Assembly (NCBI GenBank): GCA_017652345.1
Contig: JAGCBE010000520.1
Location: 1 to 41,951, forward strand
Length of the DNA stretch: 41,951 nt
Reading direction: 5' to 3'
Source of the DNA: Methanobrevibacter sp.
GTDB taxonomy: Archaea > Methanobacteriota > Methanobacteria > Methanobacteriales > Methanobacteriaceae
Part shown: piece after piece, positions 30,640 through 37,864 of the stretch
Position numbering within the stretch: position 1 is the first letter of the stretch
How the letters are laid out: every line of letters begins with the position of its first letter
Position numbers and translations under genes: made by a program
Notes under the pieces: generated by a model
Told to the model about the DNA's origin: nothing
What the model saw: only the letters and a program-made list of their open reading frames with translations
Databases searched by the model: none

Positions 30640-30867
30640 ATGACAAATAATGTTACATTAATTGAAAGTGAAAAATTAGATGAATTACTTGAAAAAGCTT
30701 TTGCTTTTGATCAGTTACAGAATCCAGCTTGTGGATATGTTCTTAATAAAATAGACTGGAAACAAGTAGAAATTGATAAAGCTAATTATCTTGCAAAATA
30801 TGTTGAAATTCCAATGGATTTTGATGATACAATAATAGATAAATTAGATGAACTTGGGTATGAGTAA
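30640..30867 (+). CDS. hypothetical protein, 75 aa
   Basis: 75 residues, acidic, not recognised: VTLIESEKLDELLEKAFAFDQL and VEIPMDFDDTIIDKLDELGYE. It starts immediately after the previous stop with AGATACGGAGG as ribosome site. Last gene of the small-gene operon; the ligase promoter follows. Confidence 0.7.
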   Translation: MTNNVTLIESEKLDELLEKAFAFDQLQNPACGYVLNKIDWKQVEIDKANYLAKYVEIPMDFDDTIIDKLDELGYE

Positions 30868-30869
30868 AA

Positions 30870-30898
30870 TTGTAATTTTTAAAAATTTTTAGTATAAT
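30870..30898 (+). promoter_or_regulatory. promoter TTGTAA-17-TATAAT for RNA ligase
   Basis: The -35 is TTGTAA (30870-30875), the spacer has AAAAATTTTT, and the -10 is TATAAT (30893-30898). It lies 32 nt before the RNA ligase ATG. Confidence 0.87.
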
Positions 30899-30929
30899 TA
30901 TTTTAGAAAATAAAAAAGAGGTGATAATT

Positions 30930-32186
30930 ATGCTCAATGCAAAGAAGGAAAGAGAATTAGCTTATGTGGTTAAAGTAGATGCTATTGAACCAATCGAGGG
31001 CAAGGATAGAGTAGAGGCGGCGGTTGTCGGTGGATGGAAAACTATGGTTCGTAAAGGAGTCTTTAAGCCTGGTGATCTTGGTATATATATAGAAATAGAC
31101 TCTAAAACACCTGAGAAGGCTCCTTTTGAATTTTTATCTAAATATCATTATAAAGTAAAGACACAGAAGTTTAAACAATTTTATTCACAGGGACTTCTTA
31201 TGCCACCATCTGATTTTGGTTGGACTGTTGACTCAGCTCAATTTGCTGGCGGATTTCTTTTCGTTAAAGATAATGAAGGTGTTGCACATGTACCAGGTGA
31301 AGAGAATATGTTTCTTACTAAACAGCTTGGTATAACATATGCAACAGCTAGTGATAATAGACGTAAGGCTCCTTCAGTGGATAAATATAAGAAAATGGCA
31401 CAACGTCATCCAGAACTGTTTAAGAAAGATTGGGCTAGATGGATGATGAAGCGCGAATGGGGTAAAAAAGTCATGTTCCTTTTCTTTGGAAAAGCGAAAG
31501 ATAAGAAAGGTGGATGGCCTTCCTGGGTTGTAAAGACAGACGAAGAACGAGTTCAGAATATGCCTTGGGTATTTGAAGATCCAGACTGGCGTGATACAGA
31601 CTGGATAGCAACTGAAAAGATTGACGGAACAAGCTCCACGTATACAATGAAGAAAGGTAGATTTGGCAAAAAAGAGTTTTATATATGCTCAAGAAATGTT
31701 TGTTTTGATACCCCAGAGAAAACAGATAAATGTTTTTATGACTCTAATGTATATATAGAAATGGCTGAAAAATATAATATAAAAGATGTTCTTTCTACTA
31801 TATTAAAAGAAATGCCAGAATTAAAATTTGTTACACTTCAAGGTGAAACATATGGCGACGGCATACAGAAAAGAACTTATTCAGTAGGTAAAGGTGTTCA
31901 TAATTTTATGGCGTTCAACCTTATATATGGCTTTAAAGATGGGTCTACTCGTAGATTAAATCCATGTGAAATGACTAAAACCCTTGAAAAATATAAAATA
32001 CCTTGTGTACCAATACTCTCAGAAATGTTTAAAATGCCTCTTGATTGTGATACTTTACTTCTTCAAGCTACTGGCGACTCTAAACTTGATAAAGAAATGA
32101 GAGAAGGTCTTGTTTTTAGAGATAGAAAAGGTGAGCGTTCATTTAAAGCTGTATCAAATGAATTTCTTGCTAAATATCATGGATAA
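30930..32186 (+). CDS. RNA ligase, Rnl5/DRB0094 type
   Basis: 418 residues. An N-terminal OB-like domain (ELAYVVKVDAIEPIEGKDRVEAAVVGGW, KPGDLGIYIEIDS) precedes the nucleotidyltransferase domain, the order seen in the Deinococcus DRB0094 (Rnl5) family that seals 3'-OH/5'-phosphate nicks in RNA. Motif I is TEK230-IDG with the AMP-accepting lysine. Motif IV is EGLVFRD and motif V SFKAVSNEFL. The ATG 30930 follows AAGAGGTG; GTG 30921 is part of that site. It has its own promoter and terminator. Likely role: repair of cut tRNAs or other RNAs during infection, with the kinase and phosphoesterase nearby. Confidence 0.9.
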   Translation: MLNAKKERELAYVVKVDAIEPIEGKDRVEAAVVGGWKTMVRKGVFKPGDLGIYIEIDSKTPEKAPFEFLSKYHYKVKTQKFKQFYSQGLLMPPSDFGWTVDSAQFAGGFLFVKDNEGVAHVPGEENMFLTKQLGITYATASDNRRKAPSVDKYKKMAQRHPELFKKDWARWMMKREWGKKVMFLFFGKAKDKKGGWPSWVVKTDEERVQNMPWVFEDPDWRDTDWIATEKIDGTSSTYTMKKGRFGKKEFYICSRNVCFDTPEKTDKCFYDSNVYIEMAEKYNIKDVLSTILKEMPELKFVTLQGETYGDGIQKRTYSVGKGVHNFMAFNLIYGFKDGSTRRLNPCEMTKTLEKYKIPCVPILSEMFKMPLDCDTLLLQATGDSKLDKEMREGLVFRDRKGERSFKAVSNEFLAKYHG

Positions 32187-32196
32187 AAATAATAGT

Positions 32197-32230
32197 GTCC
32201 CGATTATTATACAATAATCGGGACATTTTT
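32197..32230 (+). terminator. rho-independent terminator after RNA ligase
   Basis: 12-bp stem gtcccgattatt/aataatcgggac, loop atac, then ATTTTT. It overlaps the -35 of the next promoter. Confidence 0.93.
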
Positions 32231-32257
32231 GCTTTTAATAAAAATTTTTGTTATAAT
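32229..32257 (+). promoter_or_regulatory. promoter TTGCTT-17-TATAAT
   Basis: The -35 is TTGCTT (32229-32234), the spacer contains AAAAATTTTTG, and the -10 is TATAAT (32252-32257), extended TGt. It drives the operon from 32297 to at least 34857. Confidence 0.87.
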
Positions 32258-32296
32258 AAATATAGAAAAATATGTAAAAATAATAAGGAGATATAT

Positions 32297-32503
32297 ATGA
32301 GATGGAATTATAATATGAATGAATGTCCCCTTGATACTCCTATTTGCCTACTGTCAGAAGATAACTTTTTATTTCCTCAACGACAGTTTATTGGAATATT
32401 AAGAAAAAAGAATAATCAATTATGTAAAGGTGAATGCATTAAAGGTGATGCAAAATATTTTTATGTAAGTAAACTCATAGCATGGGGTGAAATAACAAAA
32501 TAA
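32297..32503 (+). CDS. hypothetical protein, 68 aa
   Basis: 68 residues: MRWNYNMNECPLDTPICLLSEDN...FPQRQFIGILRKKNNQLCKGECIKGDAKYFYVSKLIAWGEI. A common short beta protein of phages ('W-N-Y-N...C-P-L-D-T-P'), function unknown. The ATG 32297 follows AAGGAGA; a longer in-frame start (32195) would overlap the terminator and promoter and is rejected. Confidence 0.72.
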   Translation: MRWNYNMNECPLDTPICLLSEDNFLFPQRQFIGILRKKNNQLCKGECIKGDAKYFYVSKLIAWGEITK

Positions 32504-32520
32504 GAAAGAGGTGATTATTT

Positions 32521-32814
32521 TTGAGTCAAAATATGTTACTTAGCGATATGTATTGTACACAATGTGGTAGAAAAAATATTCCAATACCACGAAAAAAAGC
32601 TCAACAAAGAGAGATTGGACATTTAAAGAACATGTATTGCATATATTGCAAAAAGAAAACTAATATGGTTGAAATAAGGTCAAATAGTAATTATACATTA
32701 GAAGATTTTAAACTTGAATTTGATTTACATAATTTTAATAAAGATGGTACAAGAAAATTATCTTGGAGCGAATTTAGAACTTATATTAATAATGGAGGAG
32801 GTGTTTTAGAGTGA
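32521..32814 (+). CDS. zinc-finger-like protein with TTG start
   Basis: 97 residues. YCTQCGRKN and YCIYCKKKT form two Cys pairs of a zinc ribbon; the C-terminal half is charged. The first codon is TTG, placed 8 nt after AGAGGTG; the next ATG (32533) has no site, so TTG is preferred. Overlaps the kinase gene by 4 nt (GTGA). The function is unknown. Confidence 0.7.
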   Translation: MSQNMLLSDMYCTQCGRKNIPIPRKKAQQREIGHLKNMYCIYCKKKTNMVEIRSNSNYTLEDFKLEFDLHNFNKDGTRKLSWSEFRTYINNGGGVLE

Positions 32815-33293
32815 ATAATTTAATTATCATGTGTGGCGTACCAGGCTGCGGCAAAACTACTTATTCAAAGAAGCTCTTAAAAATGCATCCTGACTGGGAG
32901 TATGTATCAAGAGACGAGGTCCGATATGAGTATGTAACAGACCAAGCTCATTACTTTGACCATGAATATGATGTGTATAAAGAATTTTGTAATAGAATAA
33001 CAAAACACTTAATAGATGATAAAACTGTAATTGCGGATGCTACTCATTTATCAAAAGGAAGTAGATTAAAGTTAATTAATAGTCTTGAAGTAAAACCAGA
33101 TAAAGTAACTGTAGTTATAGTAATGACAGATTATCATATCTGTATGGAAAGAAATGCTCTTAGAGAAGGTATTACAAGAGTACCAGATCAAACAATGAGA
33201 AATATGATAAGAGCATTTAAGAAACCAGATGCACGTTTTGAAGATTATATAGATGAAATTGTTTATGTAGACGGGGCGGCAGGCACAAAATGA
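32811..33293 (+). CDS. polynucleotide kinase (P-loop, 5'-OH kinase type)
   Basis: 160 residues. The N-terminus LIIMCGVPGCGKTTYSKKLL is a Walker A loop (G9-x-x-G-x-G-K15-T-T), then VSRDEVRYEYV, then VIADATHLSKGSRLKLI, and CMERNALREGITRVPDQTM, the lid arginines. This is the layout of the 5' kinase domain of T4 Pnkp-like enzymes, which phosphorylate 5'-OH ends of RNA or DNA. There is no phosphatase domain. The GTG start overlaps the previous gene. It works best with a ligase such as the one at 30930. Confidence 0.85.
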   Translation: MNNLIIMCGVPGCGKTTYSKKLLKMHPDWEYVSRDEVRYEYVTDQAHYFDHEYDVYKEFCNRITKHLIDDKTVIADATHLSKGSRLKLINSLEVKPDKVTVVIVMTDYHICMERNALREGITRVPDQTMRNMIRAFKKPDARFEDYIDEIVYVDGAAGTK

Positions 33294-33628
33294 AAGTTGG
33301 CATAGTTGGTGGAGATTCATCATATATTAATATTGTTGATGAAATTTTAGATAAACTAATTAAAGATAGCGGTGTATATTTATTCACTATGTTTTCTGCG
33401 GGAATCAAGGGTAGTATACACACGGAGCCGTCGCTCGCGCAACAATATTCCGCTTTACGAGGTATCCCTTGCGTTCGTAAGGAGTACACCTCTTTAGATA
33501 AACTTATACAAGGTATATGTAAAGAAGTAGATTATTTAATTATATTAAATGATAAAAGTCAACCAATAAAAAGATTATTTATGAGTTATAAACAAACTGG
33601 AAAACATGGAAGTATAATAGAAATATGA
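33290..33628 (+). CDS. SLOG-like Rossmann protein
   Basis: 112 residues. MKVGIVGGDSSYINIVDEIL, then FSAGIKGSIHTEPSLAQQYSALRGIP, then VDYLIILNDKSQPIKRLF follow the YspA/DprA-like SLOG pattern (G-G-S/D start, S-A-G-I-K-G nucleotide loop, A-x-x-x-G-I-P). SLOG domains bind nucleotides or their derivatives. The role here is unknown; being between kinase and phosphoesterase, it may belong to the RNA-repair operon. Overlaps the kinase by 4 nt. Confidence 0.65.
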   Translation: MKVGIVGGDSSYINIVDEILDKLIKDSGVYLFTMFSAGIKGSIHTEPSLAQQYSALRGIPCVRKEYTSLDKLIQGICKEVDYLIILNDKSQPIKRLFMSYKQTGKHGSIIEI

Positions 33629-33837
33629 CCACTATAGAATTTATAAAACAAAACTTAAAACCTAATCCAAATAATTATCCAATTATAGATAAATGGAATT
33701 ATAAATATATTTATCTACCAAATCGTTTTAAATTGTTTAAAGAAATAGAAGAAGAAATAGACAAAGAAATCTTTAACTTATTTGTAAAGGAAGAATTTTA
33801 TAAAAAATTTGTTACAATCAAGGAGATAAAAATATGA
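33625..33837 (+). CDS. hypothetical protein, 70 aa
   Basis: 70 residues, basic and aromatic: MTTIEFIKQNLKPNPNNYPIIDKWNYKYIYLPNRFKLF, then a charged helix. Not recognised. Overlaps both neighbours by 4 nt, so it is tightly coupled to the repair operon. Confidence 0.7.
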   Translation: MTTIEFIKQNLKPNPNNYPIIDKWNYKYIYLPNRFKLFKEIEEEIDKEIFNLFVKEEFYKKFVTIKEIKI

Positions 33838-34391
33838 ATAAAGTATATTTTTGTTCAGATTTTCATTTCTGCCATAATCGTGACTTTCTTTATAAGCCAC
33901 GAGGTTTTGATTCAGTACATGAAATGAATGAACAGATAATTAAAAATTTTAATGAAGTAATGGATTGGACTGATGATCTGTATATCCTTGGAGACTGTTT
34001 CCTTAATAACAATGAAGAAGGTATGTCTTATATGCGACGCCTTCCCGGTAAGAAACATGTCATCTGGGGTAATCATGATACGGTAGCTCGTCAGGAATTA
34101 ATGTGGTTAGAAAATTTTGATTGCCTTGGGTATGCTAATATATTAAAATATAATGGTTATCATTTTTATCTTTCTCATTATCCAACATTAACTTCAAATT
34201 ATGATGATGATAAACCGCTTAAAAGAAAAACAATTAATTTATGCGGTCATAGTCACACTAAAGATAAATTTCTTGATTTTAATAAAGGACTTATCTATCA
34301 CGTAGAGCTTGATGCTCATAATTGTTATCCTGTCCTATTGGACGATATTATTAAAGACATAAAGGAGAAATTACATGAAAAAGAAAATTAG
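33834..34391 (+). CDS. calcineurin-like metallophosphoesterase
   Basis: 185 residues. All metal motifs are visible: CSDFHFCHN (D9, H11), ILGDCF (D54), WGNHDT (N80, H81, D82), YLSHYP and CGHSHT. The family hydrolyses phosphomono- or diesters; close phage relatives begin with the same S-D-x-H-F-x-H and 'M-N-E-x-I-I-x-N-F-N'. Next to an RNA ligase and kinase, it could remove 3'-phosphate or 2',3'-cyclic phosphate, the step missing from the kinase. This assignment of substrate is inference. Confidence 0.85.
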   Translation: MNKVYFCSDFHFCHNRDFLYKPRGFDSVHEMNEQIIKNFNEVMDWTDDLYILGDCFLNNNEEGMSYMRRLPGKKHVIWGNHDTVARQELMWLENFDCLGYANILKYNGYHFYLSHYPTLTSNYDDDKPLKRKTINLCGHSHTKDKFLDFNKGLIYHVELDAHNCYPVLLDDIIKDIKEKLHEKEN

Positions 34392-34857
34392 CTTTGATTA
34401 TGACAATGAAACTGGATTAACCATAGCTACATTAAAGACAAAAAAAGGAACATTCTTTGGAACATCAAATAAGCATCCAGATGATGACCTTGCGCCATCA
34501 TATTCTGTTGGATTAAATCTTGCAGAAGCTCGTGCTAATATCAGCTTAATTAATAAACAAATAGCTGAAAAAAGAATTGAAACTAAGACTCTTGAAAGAT
34601 TATTACATTCTATGCCTCAAGATATAAAAGGGCGTAATTACGTTATTAATTTACTTAATGCTATTCATAGAGAAATCTACCACTTAAAAGAACAAAAAGA
34701 AGAATGGCAAAATCTTATTTTCAATACAATAGAGGCAAGAAAAATATATATTAAAAGTAGAAAAACAAATAAAAAAGAACGTGAAGCTAGTTTAAAGAAA
34801 TTAGGAGATGCTATTGGTGCACTAGGTAAATTTAATAATCAGGACAAAAATAATTAA
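34375..34857 (+). CDS. hypothetical protein, 160 aa, coiled coil
   Basis: 160 residues. A beta start (KKKISFDYDNETGLTIATLKTKKGTFFGTS) is followed by a long charged helix (NLAEARANISLINKQIAEKRIETKTLERLL, REIYHLKEQKEEWQNLIF). A common phage type, function unknown. The ribosome site AAAGGAG is inside the previous gene, with a 17-nt overlap. Confidence 0.72.
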   Translation: MKKKISFDYDNETGLTIATLKTKKGTFFGTSNKHPDDDLAPSYSVGLNLAEARANISLINKQIAEKRIETKTLERLLHSMPQDIKGRNYVINLLNAIHREIYHLKEQKEEWQNLIFNTIEARKIYIKSRKTNKKEREASLKKLGDAIGALGKFNNQDKNN

Positions 34858-34913
34858 TTTTACTTAAATAAAAATTAAATAATATATCATAATAGAAAAG
34901 ACGAGGTGACTAG

Positions 34914-36158
34914 ATGTTTTTTTATGATACTTGCAGTCTGCTTAATAACTATGCAATCATCTTTAAAAACATTTCTTCATCTCCTTTTGTCGTGAGTAAT
35001 CTTACACTCAAGGAGTTGGAAGATATAAAAACTTCAAAATTTAAAGATGAAGATGTAAAGTTTAAAGCTAAGAAAGTATGTCAATTACTTAATTTTTATT
35101 ATGGGCAATATACAATAGTGAATTATGAAAAAGAGTGGGATGAAATTTATTTAAAACCAAACCCAATATTATTAGAAAATAATGATTCAAGAATTGTAAT
35201 ATGTGCATATGTTTATTCAGAGAACCATCCGGAAATGTGTTTTATGACGGATGATGTTAGTTGTAACAACATTGCTAAATCTATGGGACTAACAACAAAT
35301 TCTTTAATTCCAAAAGAAGATAGTTCTTATACAGGGTATAAAATATATACTTGCATATCTGAAAATGAAGTTGCTGATATATATGATAGAATATATAGTG
35401 GTGATACTTTTGATTTATTACCAAATCAATATATGATAATAAAACAAAATGATAGAATAATAGATAGTTATGTTTATAGAAATGATAAATTAGAACAAGT
35501 TTTATTTAATATATTTAGTTCAAAAATGCTTGGTGATATAAAACCTTTAGATTTTTATCAAAAATTAGCTATGGATAGTTTAAAATATAATACTTTAACA
35601 ATGTTACGAGGAGCTGCGGGAACCGGTAAAAGCTACCTTGGACTTGGGTATCTATTCCAACAGCTAGAGAATTATCAAATAGATAAAATAATAATTTTTT
35701 GTAACACTGTTGCGACAGCGGGTTCAGCTAAATTAGGTTTTTACCCTGGCTCCCGCACCGAAAAACTTTTAGATAGTCAAATAGGTAATTTCTTAACTTC
35801 TAAACTAGGAGATAAAATGCAAGTCGAAAGACTTATTAATGATGGTCAATTAATTTTATTACCGATGTCTGATATTAGAGGTTTTGATACAACGGGTATG
35901 AAAGCTGGTATTTATATTACTGAAGCTCAAAATTTAAACATAGATTTAATAAAACTTGCATTACAACGCATAGGCGATGACAGTATATGTATTTTAGATG
36001 GTGACAGCGATACTCAAGTTGATCTTGGTATTTACGCAGGGTCTAATAATGGTATGAGAAGAGTTTCTCAAATTTTTAAAGGTCAAGAGTTTTATGGAGA
36101 AATTACATTACCTATCTGTCATAGGTCTAAGATAGCTAGTATTGCAGAAAGATTATAA
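34914..36158 (+). CDS. phoH: PIN-PhoH protein (PhoH2 type)
   Basis: 414 residues. The N-terminal PIN nuclease domain begins FFYDTCSLLNN (acidic D5), with SNLTLKELEDIK and MTDDVSCNNIAK for the other acidic residues. The C-terminal PhoH ATPase has Walker A GAAGTGKSYL (about 233-242), the PhoH motif IIIFCNTVATAG...GFYPGSRTEKL and Walker B-like AGIYITEAQN, then CILDGDSDTQVDL. PhoH2 proteins of this fusion type are RNA unwinding and cutting enzymes. It has its own gap upstream (34858-34913), possibly with a weak promoter (CATAAT), and GACGAGGTG as ribosome site. Confidence 0.9.
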   Translation: MFFYDTCSLLNNYAIIFKNISSSPFVVSNLTLKELEDIKTSKFKDEDVKFKAKKVCQLLNFYYGQYTIVNYEKEWDEIYLKPNPILLENNDSRIVICAYVYSENHPEMCFMTDDVSCNNIAKSMGLTTNSLIPKEDSSYTGYKIYTCISENEVADIYDRIYSGDTFDLLPNQYMIIKQNDRIIDSYVYRNDKLEQVLFNIFSSKMLGDIKPLDFYQKLAMDSLKYNTLTMLRGAAGTGKSYLGLGYLFQQLENYQIDKIIIFCNTVATAGSAKLGFYPGSRTEKLLDSQIGNFLTSKLGDKMQVERLINDGQLILLPMSDIRGFDTTGMKAGIYITEAQNLNIDLIKLALQRIGDDSICILDGDSDTQVDLGIYAGSNNGMRRVSQIFKGQEFYGEITLPICHRSKIASIAERL

Positions 36159-36171
36159 GGAGGAAGATATA

Positions 36172-36543
36172 ATGACAATTGGACAGTTTATTTGTGAATA
36201 TTGGTATATTATAATTGCTTTTATTGCAATTATTGCTTTTATTGCTATTGAAGTTTATAAATGGATACAGTTACCAGACTCTGAACAAAAGGCTCAAGTT
36301 AGACAGTGGCTTTTATTTGCGGTTGCTAAAGCTGAGGCTGAATTAGGTACTGGTACAGGACAGCTTAAACTTAGTAGAGTTTATGATATGTTCCTTGCTA
36401 AATTTCCAGCTATTGCTTTATTTATTAGTTTTGAAGAATTTTCTGCTATGGTCGACTCTGCCCTCGAAGAACTTGAGGACTTAATAGATAATAGTGATGA
36501 TGTTGCATCAGCAATAGAAGAGAATAGATTTGTGGAGGGATAA
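36172..36543 (+). CDS. holin, LLH type
   Basis: 123 residues. One N-terminal membrane segment (YWYIIIAFIAIIAFIAIEVYKW, about residues 9-30), then a charged helical tail with VRQWLLFAVAKAEAELGTGTGQLK and a LSRVYDMFLAKFP part, the pattern of phage LL-H holins. ATG 36172 is chosen because of AAGGAGGA; the in-frame ATG 36142 lies in the PhoH gene. It stands 2 nt before the endolysin gene, the classical holin-lysin pair that opens the membrane at lysis. Confidence 0.85.
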   Translation: MTIGQFICEYWYIIIAFIAIIAFIAIEVYKWIQLPDSEQKAQVRQWLLFAVAKAEAELGTGTGQLKLSRVYDMFLAKFPAIALFISFEEFSAMVDSALEELEDLIDNSDDVASAIEENRFVEG

Positions 36544-36545
36544 TA

Positions 36546-37658
36546 ATGAATTTATATACATGTATGCAAACAAATAGTAGATGTTATAAAAATACATCAA
36601 GTATAAAACCTGTTGGTATATTATGGCATAGTACGGGTGCAAATAATCCTAATTTAAAGAGATATGTTCAACCAGCAGATGATTCTGATAATTATAAAGC
36701 TGATATCGCTAAGATTGGTAAAAACTATAATAAAAATGATTATAATCATGCAGCACTTAGTTCTGGACTAAATGCTTTTATTGGTAAATTTGCGGACGGT
36801 AGTGTTGGAACTGTTCAGACAATGCCTTGGGAATATAGACCATGGGGATGTGGTGTTGGTAAAAAAGGTAGCTGTAATGATGGATGGATTCAATTTGAAA
36901 TTTGTGAAGATAATCTAAAAGATAAAGATTATGCACAAAAGGTATATAATGAAGCAGTTGAATTAACAGCTTATTTATGTAAAAAATATGGATTAAATCC
37001 TAATGGAACAGTTAATAGAAATGGAATTGCAATTCCAGTTATTACTTGTCATAATGATGCTAGTAAACTAGGATTTGCTAGTAATCACTCTGATATTAAT
37101 CATTGGTTCCCTAATATACTTGGTAAGAATATGATTAATGTGCGCGAGGACGTAACTAGAATACTTGGCGGCGGCAGCGCCCCTAAAGAGTCTTCAACCC
37201 CTGCTCCCGCACCTAAACCAGCTGCTCCTTCTGTAACTCCATCAGAGCCAATTTTAAGAGTTGGTAGTAAAGGTGATGCAGTAAGAAGTTTACAAACAAA
37301 ACTTAAAGCTATTATAAACCCAAATCTTATAATAGATGGAGATTTTGGTAATAATACAAAAAATGCTGTAATTAATTTCCAAAAGAAATATGGACTTACA
37401 CCAGATGGTATATATGGACCTAAGTCTGCTGCTAAAATGAAGGAAGTTTACGGATCTTCTAACCAGGCTCCCGCAGGTTATAAAGTAAAAATAACAGCGA
37501 GTGCTCTTAATGTTAGAAGAGGTCCTGGTTCAAGTTATAGTGTAGTTAATGTATTAAGACGTGGAGAAATCTATACAATAGTAAAAGAACAAAATGGATG
37601 GGGTCAACTTAAATCTGGTCAAGGTTGGATTTCATTAAAATTTACTCAAAAAGTTTAA
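36546..37658 (+). CDS. endolysin: amidase, peptidoglycan-binding and SH3 domains
   Basis: 370 residues, three domains. First, an N-acetylmuramoyl-L-alanine amidase (amidase_2 type) about 1-205 with GILWHSTG (H28), VITCHNDA and SNHSDINHWFP for zinc and substrate. A Pro/Ala/Ser linker about 215-235 follows. Second, a PG_binding_1 domain about 236-305 with VGSKGDAVRSLQ and DGDFGNNTKNAVINFQKK. Third, an SH3b domain about 312-370 with ALNVRRGPGSSYSVV and GWGQLKSGQGWI. It cuts the bond between sugar and stem peptide of the host wall. GGAGGGATA ribosome site; terminator follows. Confidence 0.93.
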   Translation: MNLYTCMQTNSRCYKNTSSIKPVGILWHSTGANNPNLKRYVQPADDSDNYKADIAKIGKNYNKNDYNHAALSSGLNAFIGKFADGSVGTVQTMPWEYRPWGCGVGKKGSCNDGWIQFEICEDNLKDKDYAQKVYNEAVELTAYLCKKYGLNPNGTVNRNGIAIPVITCHNDASKLGFASNHSDINHWFPNILGKNMINVREDVTRILGGGSAPKESSTPAPAPKPAAPSVTPSEPILRVGSKGDAVRSLQTKLKAIINPNLIIDGDFGNNTKNAVINFQKKYGLTPDGIYGPKSAAKMKEVYGSSNQAPAGYKVKITASALNVRRGPGSSYSVVNVLRRGEIYTIVKEQNGWGQLKSGQGWISLKFTQKV

Positions 37659-37673
37659 ATATATAATTATTAA

Positions 37674-37712
37674 GGAGAAGTTTACTTATAGTAAACTTCT
37701 CCTATTTTTTTG
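37674..37712 (+). terminator. rho-independent terminator after endolysin
   Basis: 13-bp stem ggagaagtttact/agtaaacttctcc, loop tat, then TATTTTTTTG. Confidence 0.95.
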
Positions 37713-37717
37713 TCCTC

Positions 37718-37746
37718 TTGACATTAAAAAAATTTTTCATTATAAT
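37718..37746 (+). promoter_or_regulatory. promoter TTGACA-17-TATAAT (topoisomerase, distal)
   Basis: The -35 is TTGACA (37718-37723), the spacer contains AAAAAAATTTTT, and the -10 is TATAAT (37741-37746). First of two tandem promoters. Confidence 0.9.
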
Positions 37747-37798
37747 ATTTTAAGAAAGAAAAATTTAAGCTCTCTAAAGAACTTAAAAAGCTAAAATC

Positions 37799-37827
37799 TT
37801 GATTTTAAAGAAAAAATTTGATATAAT
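37799..37827 (+). promoter_or_regulatory. promoter TTGATT-17-TATAAT (topoisomerase, proximal)
   Basis: The -35 is TTGATT (37799-37804) and the -10 TATAAT (37822-37827), extended TGa. Second tandem promoter, 37 nt before the gene. Confidence 0.88.
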
Positions 37828-37864
37828 TATAGTATAAGAAAAAAATCTAAGGAGATTTTATTAA

